NCBI RefSeq assembly: GCF_001720485.1
Contig: NZ_CP017114.1
Span: 1,116,001 to 1,180,000 of the forward strand
Direction: 5' to 3'
DNA: 64,000 nt
Origin: Cobetia marina
Lineage (GTDB): Bacteria; Pseudomonadota; Gammaproteobacteria; Pseudomonadales; Halomonadaceae
In this document: piece after piece, positions 20,325-29,168 of the stretch
How positions within the stretch are numbered: the first letter of the stretch is position 1
How the letters are laid out: the number at the start of each line of letters is the position of its first letter
Position numbers and translations under genes: made by a program
The notes under the pieces: model-generated
What the model saw: only the letters and a program-made list of their open reading frames with translations
The model's database searches: none
What the model was told of the DNA's origin: nothing

Positions 20325-21344
20325 TCAGGCATCGAGATCGGCGCGATAACGCTCGAGCAGCTGCTGGCCTTCATCGCCGGCGCGTGATTTCCAGTCCTGG
20401 AACAGCTTGTCACCCGCGGCCTTGAGGTCTTCGGACAGCTTCTCGTCCGGCTCGGTGATGGTGAAGCCATTCTCGGTCAGCACCTTGGCGCTCTCGTCGG
20501 CATCGGCCTTGCTGGCTTTCCAGCCGCGAGTCTCGGCGGCCTTGGCGGCGTCCAGCACGGCCTGCTGGGTGCTCTCGTCGAGGCGATCGAAGGCGCGCTT
20601 GTTGACGAAGACGATGTTCTTCGGCAGCCACAGCTTGGCGTCGTTGTAGTGCTTGACGTAATCCCAGGCCGACATGGACTTGCCGGTGGAGCTGGAGGTG
20701 ATCATCGCGTCGACACGGCCGGTGCTGAAGGCGGTGGGGATGTCGGCTTCTTCGGTCTCGGTGGGCTTGCCGCCGACGTTCTCGACGAAGCGCTGGGTGT
20801 TGATGTTGGGCGCGCGGATGCGCAGGCCCTTGAGTTGGGAGACGTCAGTCAGGTCGAAGTCGGTGTAGATGCCCTGGGCCGGCCAGGCGACCGCGTACAG
20901 CGGCATCAGGCCTTCCTTGGCGAACAGCGCGGTGATGTCCGGCTTGGAGGCCTGCCAGAGAGCGAAGGCTTCCTCGTAGCTGGAGGCGACGCCCGGCAGG
21001 GTGTCCAGCTCGTAGACCGGCGATTCGTTGGACAGGATCGACAGGAAGATCTCGCCGGCCTGGACGGTGCCGCGACGCACGGACGGCTTGATCTCGCCGT
21101 GGGAGATCAGCGAACCGCCGCTGTGCACGGTGATGCTCAGCTCGCCATCGGTGGCCGCGGTGACCTCCTCGGCGAACTGCTTGGTGTTCTTGGTGTGGAA
21201 GCTGGCATCGCCATACGGAGTGGCGAGGTTCCACTGTGCCGCGAGGGCCGAGCCACTGAAGGCCAGGGCACCGGCGGCTGCCAGTCCGATGAGGGTACTG
21301 GAGGTGGCAGATTTGCGGGTGAGGGAGTCGCTGGGCTTACGCAT
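20325..21344 (-). CDS. TRAP transporter substrate-binding protein (DctP-type)
   Basis: Periplasmic binding protein of 339 residues. The signal peptide ends AFSGSALA-A near residue 36. The DctP fold follows: WNLATPYGDASFHTKNTKQFAEEV, GGSLISHGEIKPSVRRGTVQAGEI, and LKGLRIRAPNINTQRFVENVG with the conserved Arg that in TRAP proteins binds a ligand carboxylate. DAMITSSSTGKSMSAWDYVKHY and NIVFVNKRAFDRLD are typical of the C-terminal lobe. The promoter region (21345-21557) carries a 19-bp element identical to one in front of pxpA, so the ligand is plausibly 5-oxoproline or another acid degraded by PxpABC. Confidence 0.92.
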   Translation of the reverse strand: MRKPSDSLTRKSATSSTLIGLAAAGALAFSGSALAAQWNLATPYGDASFHTKNTKQFAEEVTAATDGELSITVHSGGSLISHGEIKPSVRRGTVQAGEIFLSILSNESPVYELDTLPGVASSYEEAFALWQASKPDITALFAKEGLMPLYAVAWPAQGIYTDFDLTDVSQLKGLRIRAPNINTQRFVENVGGKPTETEEADIPTAFSTGRVDAMITSSSTGKSMSAWDYVKHYNDAKLWLPKNIVFVNKRAFDRLDESTQQAVLDAAKAAETRGWKASKADADESAKVLTENGFTITEPDEKLSEDLKAAGDKLFQDWKSRAGDEGQQLLERYRADLDA

Positions 21345-21438
21345 GTCTAGTTCCTCATTATTATTGAATGTTGTCGGCAGACGATTTCATTCTTCAAGTG
21401 ACAGGCCATCCCGTCCAATCGTTAATTCTGATTCACAG

Positions 21439-21459
21439 TATCGATGAAATCTTTCATCG
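21439..21459 (-). promoter_or_regulatory. Putative LysR operator upstream of the TRAP genes
   Basis: cgatgaaa-tc-tttcatcg (21442-21459) is an 8-bp inverted repeat, and tatcgatgaaatctttcat (21439-21457) occurs again, inverted, at 23199-23217 upstream of pxpA. It lies about 95 bases before the dctP start and another half-site atgaaag lies at 21469-21475. Binding by the LysR protein encoded at 21558-22469 is inferred from gene position. Confidence 0.72.
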
Positions 21460-21557
21460 TGTCGTCGCATGAAAGCCTTTGGCGATATTGTTAGACCTTG
21501 GTATGACGTGCCCTGGCGCACGATCAACCCTGTCTCAGCGCATGCATGACGCTTCGA

Positions 21558-22469
21558 TCAGGCGGGGGGAGGCGCGTGCTGGCGAGAGTAGGTCTCGGCA
21601 CACTGGCGACCCAGGCGCGCGACACTGGCGCAGAAGTCGGGGTAATTGGCATTGCGCCAGATGGCCTCATAGACCATCGGCGGCAGCGGGGTCTCGAGTG
21701 GCAGACGCACCAGTTCGCCGTGATTGATCACGTCCTCGACGGTGGCGACCGGCAGGACACCGATGCCCAGTCCTTCGCTGCTCATGCGCAGAATGGTCAT
21801 CAGGGTGCTGGTGCAGTGCACCTTGGGTTGGGTGATGCCCTGTTCGGCGAGGTAGCTGACAAGCTCCGTATAGGGACGGGCCTGCTTGCTGAAGGAGATG
21901 AAGGGGGTTCTGGCGAAGCATTCGCCGTCCTGGGCCAGCTGCTCGGCGAGGGTCGGCGAGGCGAACATGCCCATCTCGAAGGTGCACAGCGGTGTCTGGG
22001 TCGCGTAGGGGCCCATGGCGGCGCTGTCCATCGCGAACAGCATGTCGAGGTCATTGTCGGCCAGGCGCTGATGCAGAAAGGGCGAGATGTCGACGGTCAT
22101 TTCCAGCGTCAGCTTGGGGTAGCGCTCGGCCAGCTGGCGCATGAAGGCCGGGAACCAGCTGTTGGCGATGGTCTCGATGACGCCCAGACGCAGCGTGCCG
22201 GAAAAGGCGCCTTCCTCCTGAAACAGGCGCATGGCTTCCTCGCGCCCGCTCAACAGGCGTTCGGCATGCGCGAAGAATTCCCGACCGCGCAGGGTGGGCT
22301 GGATGGGGCGGGTGGCACGCTCGAGCAGCGATTCGCCGACGGCGGCCTCAAGACGGTTGATGCGGTCCGAGATGGAGGGCTGGGTGAGGTGCAGCTTGGT
22401 CGCGCCCTTGCGGAACGAGCCGAGCCGCACGACCCAGACAAAGGCCTCGAGTTCCTTGAAATCGAACAT
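21558..22469 (-). CDS. LysR family transcriptional regulator
   Basis: DNA-binding regulator of 303 residues. The N-terminal winged helix-turn-helix (FDFKELEAFVWVVRLGSFRKGATKLHLTQPSISDRINRLEAAVGESLLER) is typical of LysR proteins. The effector domain begins near LRLGVIETIANSWFPAFM and includes LDMLFAMDSAAMG and EGLGIGVLPVATVEDVI. It sits between the TRAP genes and the VOC/pxp block, and identical operator-like sequences occur before both the TRAP operon and pxpA. It is therefore the probable regulator of 5-oxoproline-type uptake and use. The exact effector is not known. Confidence 0.92.
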   Translation of the reverse strand: MFDFKELEAFVWVVRLGSFRKGATKLHLTQPSISDRINRLEAAVGESLLERATRPIQPTLRGREFFAHAERLLSGREEAMRLFQEEGAFSGTLRLGVIETIANSWFPAFMRQLAERYPKLTLEMTVDISPFLHQRLADNDLDMLFAMDSAAMGPYATQTPLCTFEMGMFASPTLAEQLAQDGECFARTPFISFSKQARPYTELVSYLAEQGITQPKVHCTSTLMTILRMSSEGLGIGVLPVATVEDVINHGELVRLPLETPLPPMVYEAIWRNANYPDFCASVARLGRQCAETYSRQHAPPPA

Positions 22470-22578
22470 GACAGATGCCCCGTGATGAATCGTTGAGACC
22501 GACCATCTTGCCGCATGCCGTGCAGGGCGTCAGCTTTCATCACCGGGCATGCCCCGCACGAGACGGGGCGCGGGACCT

Positions 22579-23019
22579 TCACTTGCGAAACAGCTGGCTC
22601 TCGCGGTCCTTGAAGGCCTTGAACTCCAGCGCGTTGCCGGTGGGGTCGAGGAAGAACATCGTGGCCTGTTCACCGGGCTCGCCCTTGAAGCGCACATGAG
22701 GTGCGATCTCGAATGTCACGCCTTCGGCAGTGAGACGATCCGCCAGTGCCTGCCAGGCCTCCATCTCGAGTACCACCCCGAAGTGCGGCACCGGGACGCC
22801 ATGCCCATCGACCGGATTGCGGTGCTGGGCGAGCGGGTTGTCAGGGTCGGCCAGTGCCGGGTTCAGGTGGCAGACGAACTGGTGGCCGTAGAGGTCGAAA
22901 TCGACCCAGCTGTCCGAGGAGCGTCCCTCCGGACAGCCGAGGAATTCGCCATAGAAGCGCCGGGCTTCGGCGATGTCACGCACTTGAATCGCGAGGTGGA
23001 ACGGATCACTGACGGCCAT
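22579..23019 (-). CDS. VOC family (glyoxalase/dioxygenase-fold) protein
   Basis: Single vicinal-oxygen-chelate protein of 146 residues. [23 protein letters not shown] opens the first beta-alpha-beta-beta-beta module with a possible metal His near residue 8. [11 protein letters not shown] provides a second His, and [17 protein letters not shown] a Glu. These are the usual metal positions of glyoxalase-like enzymes. The start ATG 23019 has aggaa at the right distance. It is 109 bases upstream of the LysR gene on the same strand and divergent from pxpA, so a role in the same pathway is possible. The reaction is unknown. Confidence 0.85.
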   Translation of the reverse strand: MAVSDPFHLAIQVRDIAEARRFYGEFLGCPEGRSSDSWVDFDLYGHQFVCHLNPALADPDNPLAQHRNPVDGHGVPVPHFGVVLEMEAWQALADRLTAEGVTFEIAPHVRFKGEPGEQATMFFLDPTGNALEFKAFKDRESQLFRK

Positions 23020-23198
23020 GTGGAAAATTCCTGTTGTTGTGGGTGGTTCCGCCAGACAGGACGCGTCGGTCGCCTGAGTCAGGCCGGCATTCGGAGAGAT
23101 GACGGCCCTTTCGTGGCTGTCCGGGGTGCCCCAGACAGAAGCATGTGGCGGTCTGACAGGCAAGCGGATGATTGACTGGGCTTTCATACCTTCTGGTA

Positions 23199-23217
23199 AT
23201 GAAAGATTTCATCGATA
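23199..23217 (+). promoter_or_regulatory. Putative LysR operator upstream of pxpA
   Basis: atgaaagatttcatcgata is the exact reverse complement of 21439-21457. A further half-site ctttcat at 23181-23187 forms an inverted repeat with atgaaag (23199-23205). The element is about 95 bases upstream of pxpA and about 180 bases upstream of the divergent VOC gene. Confidence 0.72.
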
Positions 23218-23310
23218 TAACGAATCACAAAATACGATTGGATACCGAGGCATGGCCTTACTTAGAGTGGAGGGATAACAACACACAAGATCATCCTGCG
23301 AGGTGTCTCA

Positions 23311-24078
23311 ATGTCCCGTTCCGCTCCCTCCCTCCCTCTGCTCAATTGCGACATGGGCGAAAGCTTCGGCAACTGGAAGATCGGCCTCGATGACGAGGTC
23401 ATGCCCTACGTCGATTGCGCCAACATCGCCTGTGGCTTCCACGCCTCGGACCCCACCATCATGCGCCGCACCGTGCGGCTGGCGGTCAAGCACGACGTGC
23501 GCATCGGCGCACATCCCGCCTATCCGGATCTGCAGGGCTTCGGGCGCCGCTCCATGGCCTGCTCGCCTGCGGAAGTCGAGGACATGCTGCTCTATCAGAT
23601 CGGCGCGCTCGACGGTATCTGTCGCGCCGAAGGCACTCGCGTCCAGTACGTGAAGCCGCATGGTGCGCTCTACAACGACATGGCCGCTGACCCGACGCTA
23701 CTGCGCGCCGTCATGCAGGCCGTGGTGCGCTATGACGCCAGCCTGCCGCTGATGGTGATGGCGACCGCCAATCCGGCACCGATGCAGGCACTGGCCGACG
23801 AGATGGGCATCACGCTGTGGTTCGAGGCCTTCGCCGACCGTGCCTACGACTCGCGCGGTCACCTGGTCTCGCGTCGTGAGCCCGGCGCCGTGCATCACGA
23901 CAGCGAGGTGATCATCGCCCAGTCGGTGACGCTGGCGCGCGGTGAAGCCCTCACCGACAGCAGCGGCGGTGATCTGGTGCTCAGTGCCGACACCCTGTGC
24001 GTGCACGGTGACAACGCCGAGTCCGTGGCCGCGGTGCGTGCCATCCGTGACGCCTTCGATGCGCTGGCGGGTGCCTGA
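23311..24078 (+). CDS. pxpA: 5-oxoprolinase subunit PxpA (LamB/YcsF family)
   Basis: Subunit A of ATP-dependent 5-oxoprolinase (PxpABC), which opens 5-oxoproline to glutamate. The protein has 255 residues. The family signature [39 protein letters not shown] is at the N-terminus. [29 protein letters not shown] and [23 protein letters not shown] follow in the usual order. The stop overlaps the pxpB start by one base (TGATG). It is preceded by the presumed LysR operator. Confidence 0.95.
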   Translation: MSRSAPSLPLLNCDMGESFGNWKIGLDDEVMPYVDCANIACGFHASDPTIMRRTVRLAVKHDVRIGAHPAYPDLQGFGRRSMACSPAEVEDMLLYQIGALDGICRAEGTRVQYVKPHGALYNDMAADPTLLRAVMQAVVRYDASLPLMVMATANPAPMQALADEMGITLWFEAFADRAYDSRGHLVSRREPGAVHHDSEVIIAQSVTLARGEALTDSSGGDLVLSADTLCVHGDNAESVAAVRAIRDAFDALAGA

Positions 24079-24824
24079 TGGCTGGGGGGAATAGCCACGA
24101 ACGTGGCTCGTCACCGCAACTGCGCCTCGAGACCGTCGGCATGGACTCGCTGATCATCCGGCTGTTCGACCGCATCGAGGAATCCAACATGGCCTGGATT
24201 CTGGCCGCTGACGGGGCCTTGCGTGAGGCCTTCGGCACGGCGCTGGTGGATCTGGTGCCGTCCTATACCACCTTGCTGCTGCACTATGACGTGGCGGCAC
24301 TGGAAGAAGGCGAGGTGCGTGCCCGTATCCAGGCGGCCCTCGAGAACCTCGCTCCGCAGAGCGGTCAGCAGGGCCAGCTGCACGAGGTGCCCGTCTGGTA
24401 CGACGACAGTGTCGGTCCGGAGCTTGCGCCGATCGCCGCGCGTCTCGGCATCAGTGTCGAGGCGTTGATCGCGCGGCACGGCGCGCATGATTACTGCGTG
24501 TTCGCGCTTGGCTTCGCCCCCGGTTTCGCCTTCATGGGCGTGCTGGAGGAGGCATTGACCACACCGCGTCTCAAGACGCCGCGCCAGAAGATCGCCCCCG
24601 GCAGCGTCGGCATCGCCGACCGTCAGGCCGCGATCTACCCGTCCCGCTCTCCCGGTGGCTGGAACATCCTGGGCCGCACGCCCATCACGCTGTTCGGCCG
24701 CAACGAGGCCGGTGAGCCGTCCAGTCGCTTCATGCCCGGTGATCGCGTGCGTTTCGTTTCCGTGAGCCGAGAGGAATTCGTTCGCCTGGGCGGCGATGTC
24801 ACCCCGCTGGAGGAGCGCGCATGA
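24078..24824 (+). CDS. pxpB: 5-oxoprolinase subunit PxpB (KipI family)
   Basis: Subunit B of 5-oxoprolinase, 248 residues, of the KipI/allophanate-hydrolase subunit 1 family. Characteristic stretches are VPSYTTLLLHYD, VPVWYDDSVGPELAPIA, YCVFALGFAPGFAFMGVLEE and PGSVGIADRQAAIYPSRSPGGWNILGRTP. The N-terminal 15 residues ([15 protein letters not shown]) are not conserved. Its end overlaps the pxpC start by ATGA. Confidence 0.95.
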   Translation: MAGGNSHERGSSPQLRLETVGMDSLIIRLFDRIEESNMAWILAADGALREAFGTALVDLVPSYTTLLLHYDVAALEEGEVRARIQAALENLAPQSGQQGQLHEVPVWYDDSVGPELAPIAARLGISVEALIARHGAHDYCVFALGFAPGFAFMGVLEEALTTPRLKTPRQKIAPGSVGIADRQAAIYPSRSPGGWNILGRTPITLFGRNEAGEPSSRFMPGDRVRFVSVSREEFVRLGGDVTPLEERA

Positions 24825-25786
24825 GTGCCGACAACGACAAGCGCGTGAGGCTCGACGTCAAGCGCAGTGGTGCCCTGGCACTGGTACAGGATGCGGGACG
24901 CCTGGGTGTCCGCCATCTGGGCGTGACCCAGGGCGGCGCGGCGGACTGGGTCTCGCTGGGCTGGGCCAACTGGCTGCTGGGCAATGCCCCGGATGCGCCG
25001 GGACTCGAGATCACCATGGGCGCCGGCCTGACCCTCAAGGTCGGGCAGGCGGGCACGCTGGCGCTGTGTGGCGCTGATCTGGCGGCGACACTGGATGGTG
25101 AGGCGTTGCTGCCCGGGCAGGCCTTCGCCGTGACGGCGGGGCAGGTGCTCAAGTTCGAGCGTCCGGTCGCCGGGCTGCGCGCCTATCTGGCCTTCCCGGG
25201 TGGGCTGGATGTCGCCCCGGTGCTGGGCAGTGCGGCCTGTACCGTGCGTGATGGTCTGGGCGGGCTGGATGGCGAAGGCCATGCATTGGCCAGCGGCGAT
25301 GTGCTCACGGCGGCCGGCAATGAGCTGTCGCTGCGCGAATTGCCGGCGTCGGCACAGGCATGGCAGCAGTCGCTGACCCTCGAGGAGGGCGAGGCGCTCG
25401 AACTGGCGCTGGTGGTAGGCGCCCAGATTGCCGAATTCAGCGGCGACAGCCTCTTTCGCGCCTTCAACCGCGACTGGGCGGTAGATGGTCGCGCGGATCG
25501 CATGGGCGTGCGTCTGACCGGCCCGCGTCTGGAGCGTGACGGTGCCGGGATGGTCTCCGAAGGCATTCCGCTGGGCGCGGTACAGGTGCCCGCCGATGGC
25601 CAGCCGATCATCCTGCTCAATGATCGCCAGACCATCGGCGGCTATCCGCGCCTTGGCGCACTGACGCCGCTGGCCTGCGCGCAGCTCGCCCAATGCGTGC
25701 CGGGCACCAGGGTGCGGCTGGCGGCCGTGACGCCGGGCCAGGCGCGACAGGATCACCTCGCGGCACTGGCCGCCTGGCAGGCGTGA
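24821..25786 (+). CDS. pxpC: 5-oxoprolinase subunit PxpC (KipA family)
   Basis: Subunit C of 5-oxoprolinase, 321 residues, KipA/allophanate-hydrolase subunit 2 family. GALALVQDAGRLGVRHLGVTQGGAADWVSLGWANWLLGN is the N-terminal signature. RAYLAFPGGLDVAPVLGSAA, RADRMGVRLTGP, EGIPLGAVQVPADGQPIILLNDRQTIGGYPRLG follow. It completes a pxpABC operon with overlapping reading frames. PxpC is fused to PxpB in some bacteria; here they are separate. Confidence 0.95.
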   Translation: MSADNDKRVRLDVKRSGALALVQDAGRLGVRHLGVTQGGAADWVSLGWANWLLGNAPDAPGLEITMGAGLTLKVGQAGTLALCGADLAATLDGEALLPGQAFAVTAGQVLKFERPVAGLRAYLAFPGGLDVAPVLGSAACTVRDGLGGLDGEGHALASGDVLTAAGNELSLRELPASAQAWQQSLTLEEGEALELALVVGAQIAEFSGDSLFRAFNRDWAVDGRADRMGVRLTGPRLERDGAGMVSEGIPLGAVQVPADGQPIILLNDRQTIGGYPRLGALTPLACAQLAQCVPGTRVRLAAVTPGQARQDHLAALAAWQA

Positions 25787-25907
25787 GGGCTCGCTGATCC
25801 AGTGCGCCATGCCGTGCCGATGAGCTGACGGACGGCGTGTCGGATCAATGGCTCGCACCGGCAGGAATCGAGCTGACAGCACGAGCAGACAAAGCGAGCA
25901 GACAAAA

Positions 25908-25933
25908 AAAGGGCCTCCAGATGGAGGCCCTTT
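25908..25933. terminator. Bidirectional intrinsic terminator
   Basis: aaagggcctcc (25908-25918) pairs with ggaggccc-ttt (25923-25933) around a 4-nt loop. On the minus strand the stem is followed by seven T residues; on the plus strand by a weaker interrupted T-run. It can end pxpABC transcription and a minus-strand transcript. Confidence 0.85.
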
Positions 25934-25978
25934 CGGTTTTCCCGTGAGGGAATCTTTGATGCAGTCGGCGCGGATTGA

Positions 25979-26086
25979 TCAGATCAGCGCCTTGATGAAC
26001 AGATTCCCGGAGAAACGGTGCGCGAGCATCGGGAAACTGTGCACTGGCACATGGAAATGAAAGACATGCTCCAGTGCGGTCATCAT
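25979..26086 (-). CDS. Possible 35-residue His-rich small protein
   Basis: A minus-strand ORF of 35 codons starting with two ATGs (26086) reads MMTALEHVFHFHVPVHSF then PMLAHRFSGNLFIKALI. It has five or six His residues spaced with hydrophobic ones. A promoter-like pair (TTGCCA 26157-26152, GATAAG 26133-26128, spacer 18) is upstream, and a strong minus-strand terminator is downstream. These two signals suggest a transcript here. The Shine-Dalgarno sequence is poor (agaggg about 12 bases away), so the product could instead be a small RNA. No family is recognised. Confidence 0.35.
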   Translation of the reverse strand: MMTALEHVFHFHVPVHSFPMLAHRFSGNLFIKALI

Positions 26087-26268
26087 GGTGAGGAAGACCC
26101 TCTTGCATGACGACGGATAACGAACGGCTTATCCCCCGAACGGGACTGTACTGGCAAGAATAACGGTTGATGACAGTGGATGCCAGTCATTTACGAGCGG
26201 TGTTTTCTAATTTTTTTCACGCCGGTATCGGACTGGCCTCACGCGGGAAACCTCCAGGCTCATCACCG
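26087..26268. other. Rest of the pxpC to methyltransferase intergenic region
   Basis: Together with 25787-25978 this is a 480-base gap between convergent genes. Beyond the small ORF and terminator described above it holds the promoter-like pair at 26128-26157 and an AT-rich patch near 26205-26222. No other coding sequence is seen. Confidence 0.4.
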
Positions 26269-27243
26269 TCACGGATGGCGGCGCTTGCGCAGTCGCCACA
26301 GGTGCACTTCCAGCCAGCCGGCCTCCAGCGCCTCGGCCAGATTGTGCTGCATCGTCGGAAAATGCGGCCCGAAGATCAGCTCCGGTGTCAGCGCCTGGCT
26401 GGCACGCTGGGCGGGCGAGAGTGGGGGCTGGCCGGGGGCGCCGGGAGAGGGTGTGCGCAGACGCCGCGCCTGCCAGGCGAGCACCTGAGGCGTCAGTTCG
26501 GCGTGCGCCTCGACCTCGAAACCACTGTTGGCCATCGCCTCGTGCAGTTCCTCGCAGCTGGCCAGGTGATCGGCGCGGGGTGTCAGTGCCCAGGGCACCG
26601 GCAGCTGCGGACGCTCATGGAAGGCTTGTGCCTGGACGCTGAGCACCGGCTCATGCAGCACCAGATAGCCGTCATCGTTGAGGCAGTCATGCCACTGACG
26701 CAACACGTCGGTCTTGTCGCTCAGATGGACCAGCAGGTGCTGGCTCAGGATGCGGTCGACATGTCGCCCCGTCAGGGCGGGATGCAGCTCGGGATAGCAG
26801 GCGTCACCCTCCAGCACTCGGATACGCTCGCGCAGGCCGGTGGCACGGTTGAGCGCGATGGCCAGCTGGCAGAGGCTCTCCGAGAGATCCAGGGTGGTGA
26901 CGTGATGCCCGACGCTGGCATGTTGACTGACCAGCATGCGTGCCAGTCCGCCGAGCCCGGCACCGGGCTCGAGAATCGCGAGTGGCATGCCCTCGGGGGT
27001 CTCGAGAGCCGCCATCGCCAGCAATTCGCGGCTGCCGGCCGCGCCTCCCAGATGCAGCTGATCCAGCCCTGCTAGCGCCGAGGGCGGCAGGACGGGCTCA
27101 GGATGCGCCTTGATCAATGCCTCGAGTGCCTCCTCCAGTGCCGCGTGATGCCGAGGGGGCGCGTAGTGCGCCACCTGGGCACAGGCCGTGCTCAGGTGGC
27201 GAGCGGAGGAGGCGTCGTCGCCTCTCGGCGTGTCGTGACTCAT
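26269..27243 (-). CDS. Class I SAM-dependent methyltransferase
   Basis: Predicted methyltransferase of 324 residues. SAM-binding motif I is ILEPGAGLGGLARMLV (near residue 88-103), preceded by LDQLHLGGAAGSRELLAMAAL. The acidic motif II region is HHVTTLDLSESLCQLAIALNRATGL, and VLEGDACYPEL and VDRILSQHLLVHLSDKTDVLRQWHDCLNDDGYLVLHE follow. The DQLHLGG lead resembles glycine/sarcosine-type and other small-molecule N-methyltransferases; the substrate is not known. It lies 34 bases downstream of the acyl-CoA synthetase gene and may be expressed with it from the liuR promoter. The C-terminal tail is Arg-rich. Confidence 0.8.
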   Translation of the reverse strand: MSHDTPRGDDASSARHLSTACAQVAHYAPPRHHAALEEALEALIKAHPEPVLPPSALAGLDQLHLGGAAGSRELLAMAALETPEGMPLAILEPGAGLGGLARMLVSQHASVGHHVTTLDLSESLCQLAIALNRATGLRERIRVLEGDACYPELHPALTGRHVDRILSQHLLVHLSDKTDVLRQWHDCLNDDGYLVLHEPVLSVQAQAFHERPQLPVPWALTPRADHLASCEELHEAMANSGFEVEAHAELTPQVLAWQARRLRTPSPGAPGQPPLSPAQRASQALTPELIFGPHFPTMQHNLAEALEAGWLEVHLWRLRKRRHP

Positions 27244-27277
27244 GCGCTTGTTCTCCGTGGCCCTCCGAAGTGCCCGT

Positions 27278-28987
27278 TCATGGCTTGAGACCCAGCTCCG
27301 CCGTGGCGGTTTCGCGCATCTTGAATTTCTGGATCTTGCCGGTGACGGTCATCGGGAATTCCTCGACGAACTTGATATGGCGCGGCACCTTGAAGTGGGC
27401 GATTCTGCCCTGGCAGAACGCCTTGAGGCCTTCGGCATCCAGCTGCTCGCCTTCCTTGAGCTTGACCCAGGCCATCACTTCCTCGCCATAGCGCTCATCG
27501 GGCACGCCGATCACCTGCACGTCCGACACGGCAGGATGGGTGTAGAGGAAGTCCTCTATCTCGCGGGGATAGATGTTCTCGCCACCGCGGATGATCATGT
27601 CCTTGATGCGCCCGACGATGGTCACGTAACCGTCCTCATCGAGGGTGGCGAGATCACCGGTATGCATCCAGCGGCCACTGTCGATGGCCTTGGCGGTGGC
27701 GTCCGGGTTGTTCCAGTAGCCGAGCATCACGCTGTAACCGCGTGTGCACAGCTCGCCCTTCTCGCCGCGCGGGACCACCTGGCCTGTCTCGGGGTCGACG
27801 ATCTTGATCTCCAGATGGGGATGCAGGGTGCCGACGGTGGAGACACGCTTGTCCAGCGGTGCCTCGCGGGTGGTCTGCAGACTCACCGGGCTGGTCTCGG
27901 TCATGCCATAGGCGATGGTGACCTCCCGCATGTGCATGCGCTCGATGACCTGGCGCATCACCTCGATGGGGCAGATGGAACCCGCCATGGTGCCGGTGCG
28001 CAGGCTGGAGAGATCAAACTCGTCAAAGCGCGGGTGCTCGAGTTCGGCGATGAACATCGTCGGTACGCCGAACATCGCGGTGGCGCCTTCCTCGCTGACC
28101 GCCTGCAGCGTGGCCAGCGGATCGAAACCCGCCTCGGGGTAGATGATCGTCGCTCCGTGGGTCAGGCAGCCCAGATTGCCCATCACCATGCCGAAGCAGT
28201 GATAGAGCGGCACCGGCATCACCAGTTTGTCGTGCTCCGTGAGATTCATGCGCTCGGCGACGAAGAAGCCGTTGTTGAGAATGTTGTGATGCGAGAGCGT
28301 GGCCCCCTTGGGGGCCCCGGTGGTGCCGGAGGTGTACTGGATGTTGATCGGGTCATCGAAGGTCAGGCTGGCCTGCAGTTCTTGGAGTGTCTCGAGACTG
28401 ACCTCTCCGGCGCCGCCCAGCACATCCTGCCAGTGGAGCATGCCGGGCAGGGCATCCTCGGCCTCGAAGCAGACCAGACGCCTGAGGTCCGGCAGCGCGC
28501 CATTGTGAATGCCATCACGGCCGCGGGCCTCCCTGGCCTCAGGGAACAGCTCCTCGAGGATCGAGACGTAGTCCGAGGCCTTGAAGCGTGCCTGGAAGAT
28601 CAGCGTCGCCGCGCCGGACTGCTTGAGCGCATAGGCCAGCTCATGGCCGCGATAGCTCGGGTTGAGATTGACCAGCACCGCGCCGATCTTGGCGGTGGCG
28701 TACTGGATCAAGGTCCACTCGGCGCGATTGGGTGCCCAGATGCCGACCCTGTCGCCGCGCTCGATCCCCATCGCCAGCAGGCCGCGCGCCACGCGCTCGA
28801 CCTCTGCATGCAGCTCGGCCCAGGTGTAACGCAGCCCCTGATGACGGCTGATCAGAGCGTCGCGCTCGGGCCAGCGCGCGGTGATGCGATCGAGACAGTC
28901 GCCGATGGTTTCCCCCATCAGGGGAGTGTCGGAGAGGGTGCTCAGATAGCTGAGAGACTGGCGTGTGGCAATGGCGTCCTGTGACAT
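27278..28987 (-). CDS. AMP-dependent acyl-CoA synthetase
   Basis: Adenylate-forming acyl-CoA ligase of 569 residues. The P-loop-like AMP motif is [21 protein letters not shown], with the YGMTETSP motif near residue 345, [36 protein letters not shown] at the hinge, and the C-terminal catalytic Lys in [14 protein letters not shown]. Its place between liuR and the methyltransferase, on the LiuR promoter side, suggests activation of branched-chain or medium-chain acids such as isovalerate or isobutyrate for the liu and mms pathways. Close relatives lie in liu/atu-type clusters of pseudomonads. Exact chain specificity is not readable from sequence. Confidence 0.9.
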   Translation of the reverse strand: MSQDAIATRQSLSYLSTLSDTPLMGETIGDCLDRITARWPERDALISRHQGLRYTWAELHAEVERVARGLLAMGIERGDRVGIWAPNRAEWTLIQYATAKIGAVLVNLNPSYRGHELAYALKQSGAATLIFQARFKASDYVSILEELFPEAREARGRDGIHNGALPDLRRLVCFEAEDALPGMLHWQDVLGGAGEVSLETLQELQASLTFDDPINIQYTSGTTGAPKGATLSHHNILNNGFFVAERMNLTEHDKLVMPVPLYHCFGMVMGNLGCLTHGATIIYPEAGFDPLATLQAVSEEGATAMFGVPTMFIAELEHPRFDEFDLSSLRTGTMAGSICPIEVMRQVIERMHMREVTIAYGMTETSPVSLQTTREAPLDKRVSTVGTLHPHLEIKIVDPETGQVVPRGEKGELCTRGYSVMLGYWNNPDATAKAIDSGRWMHTGDLATLDEDGYVTIVGRIKDMIIRGGENIYPREIEDFLYTHPAVSDVQVIGVPDERYGEEVMAWVKLKEGEQLDAEGLKAFCQGRIAHFKVPRHIKFVEEFPMTVTGKIQKFKMRETATAELGLKP

Positions 28988-29168
28988 GGCGTTGTCCTGT
29001 GTCCCTGGTTGTTATTGGTGTGGCAAGGCGTATTCAGGGGGAGCCGCCCGGCGGGCGGTCACGCCGCTAGGGGGCGGCGGCGTGAATGTCATGGTGCTTG
29101 TTGTCGTTATCGGTCTTGCTGTCGTGATGCTCTCAAAGGTGTTGGAAGAGGGTGACAGGTGTCGCGCA

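Noticed and set aside
21488..21503. ttagaccttggtatga resembling the ppsA/symporter element
   Set aside because: The central caatgg is changed to cttgg and the right arm does not mirror the left; it is probably a chance match in an AT-richer patch.
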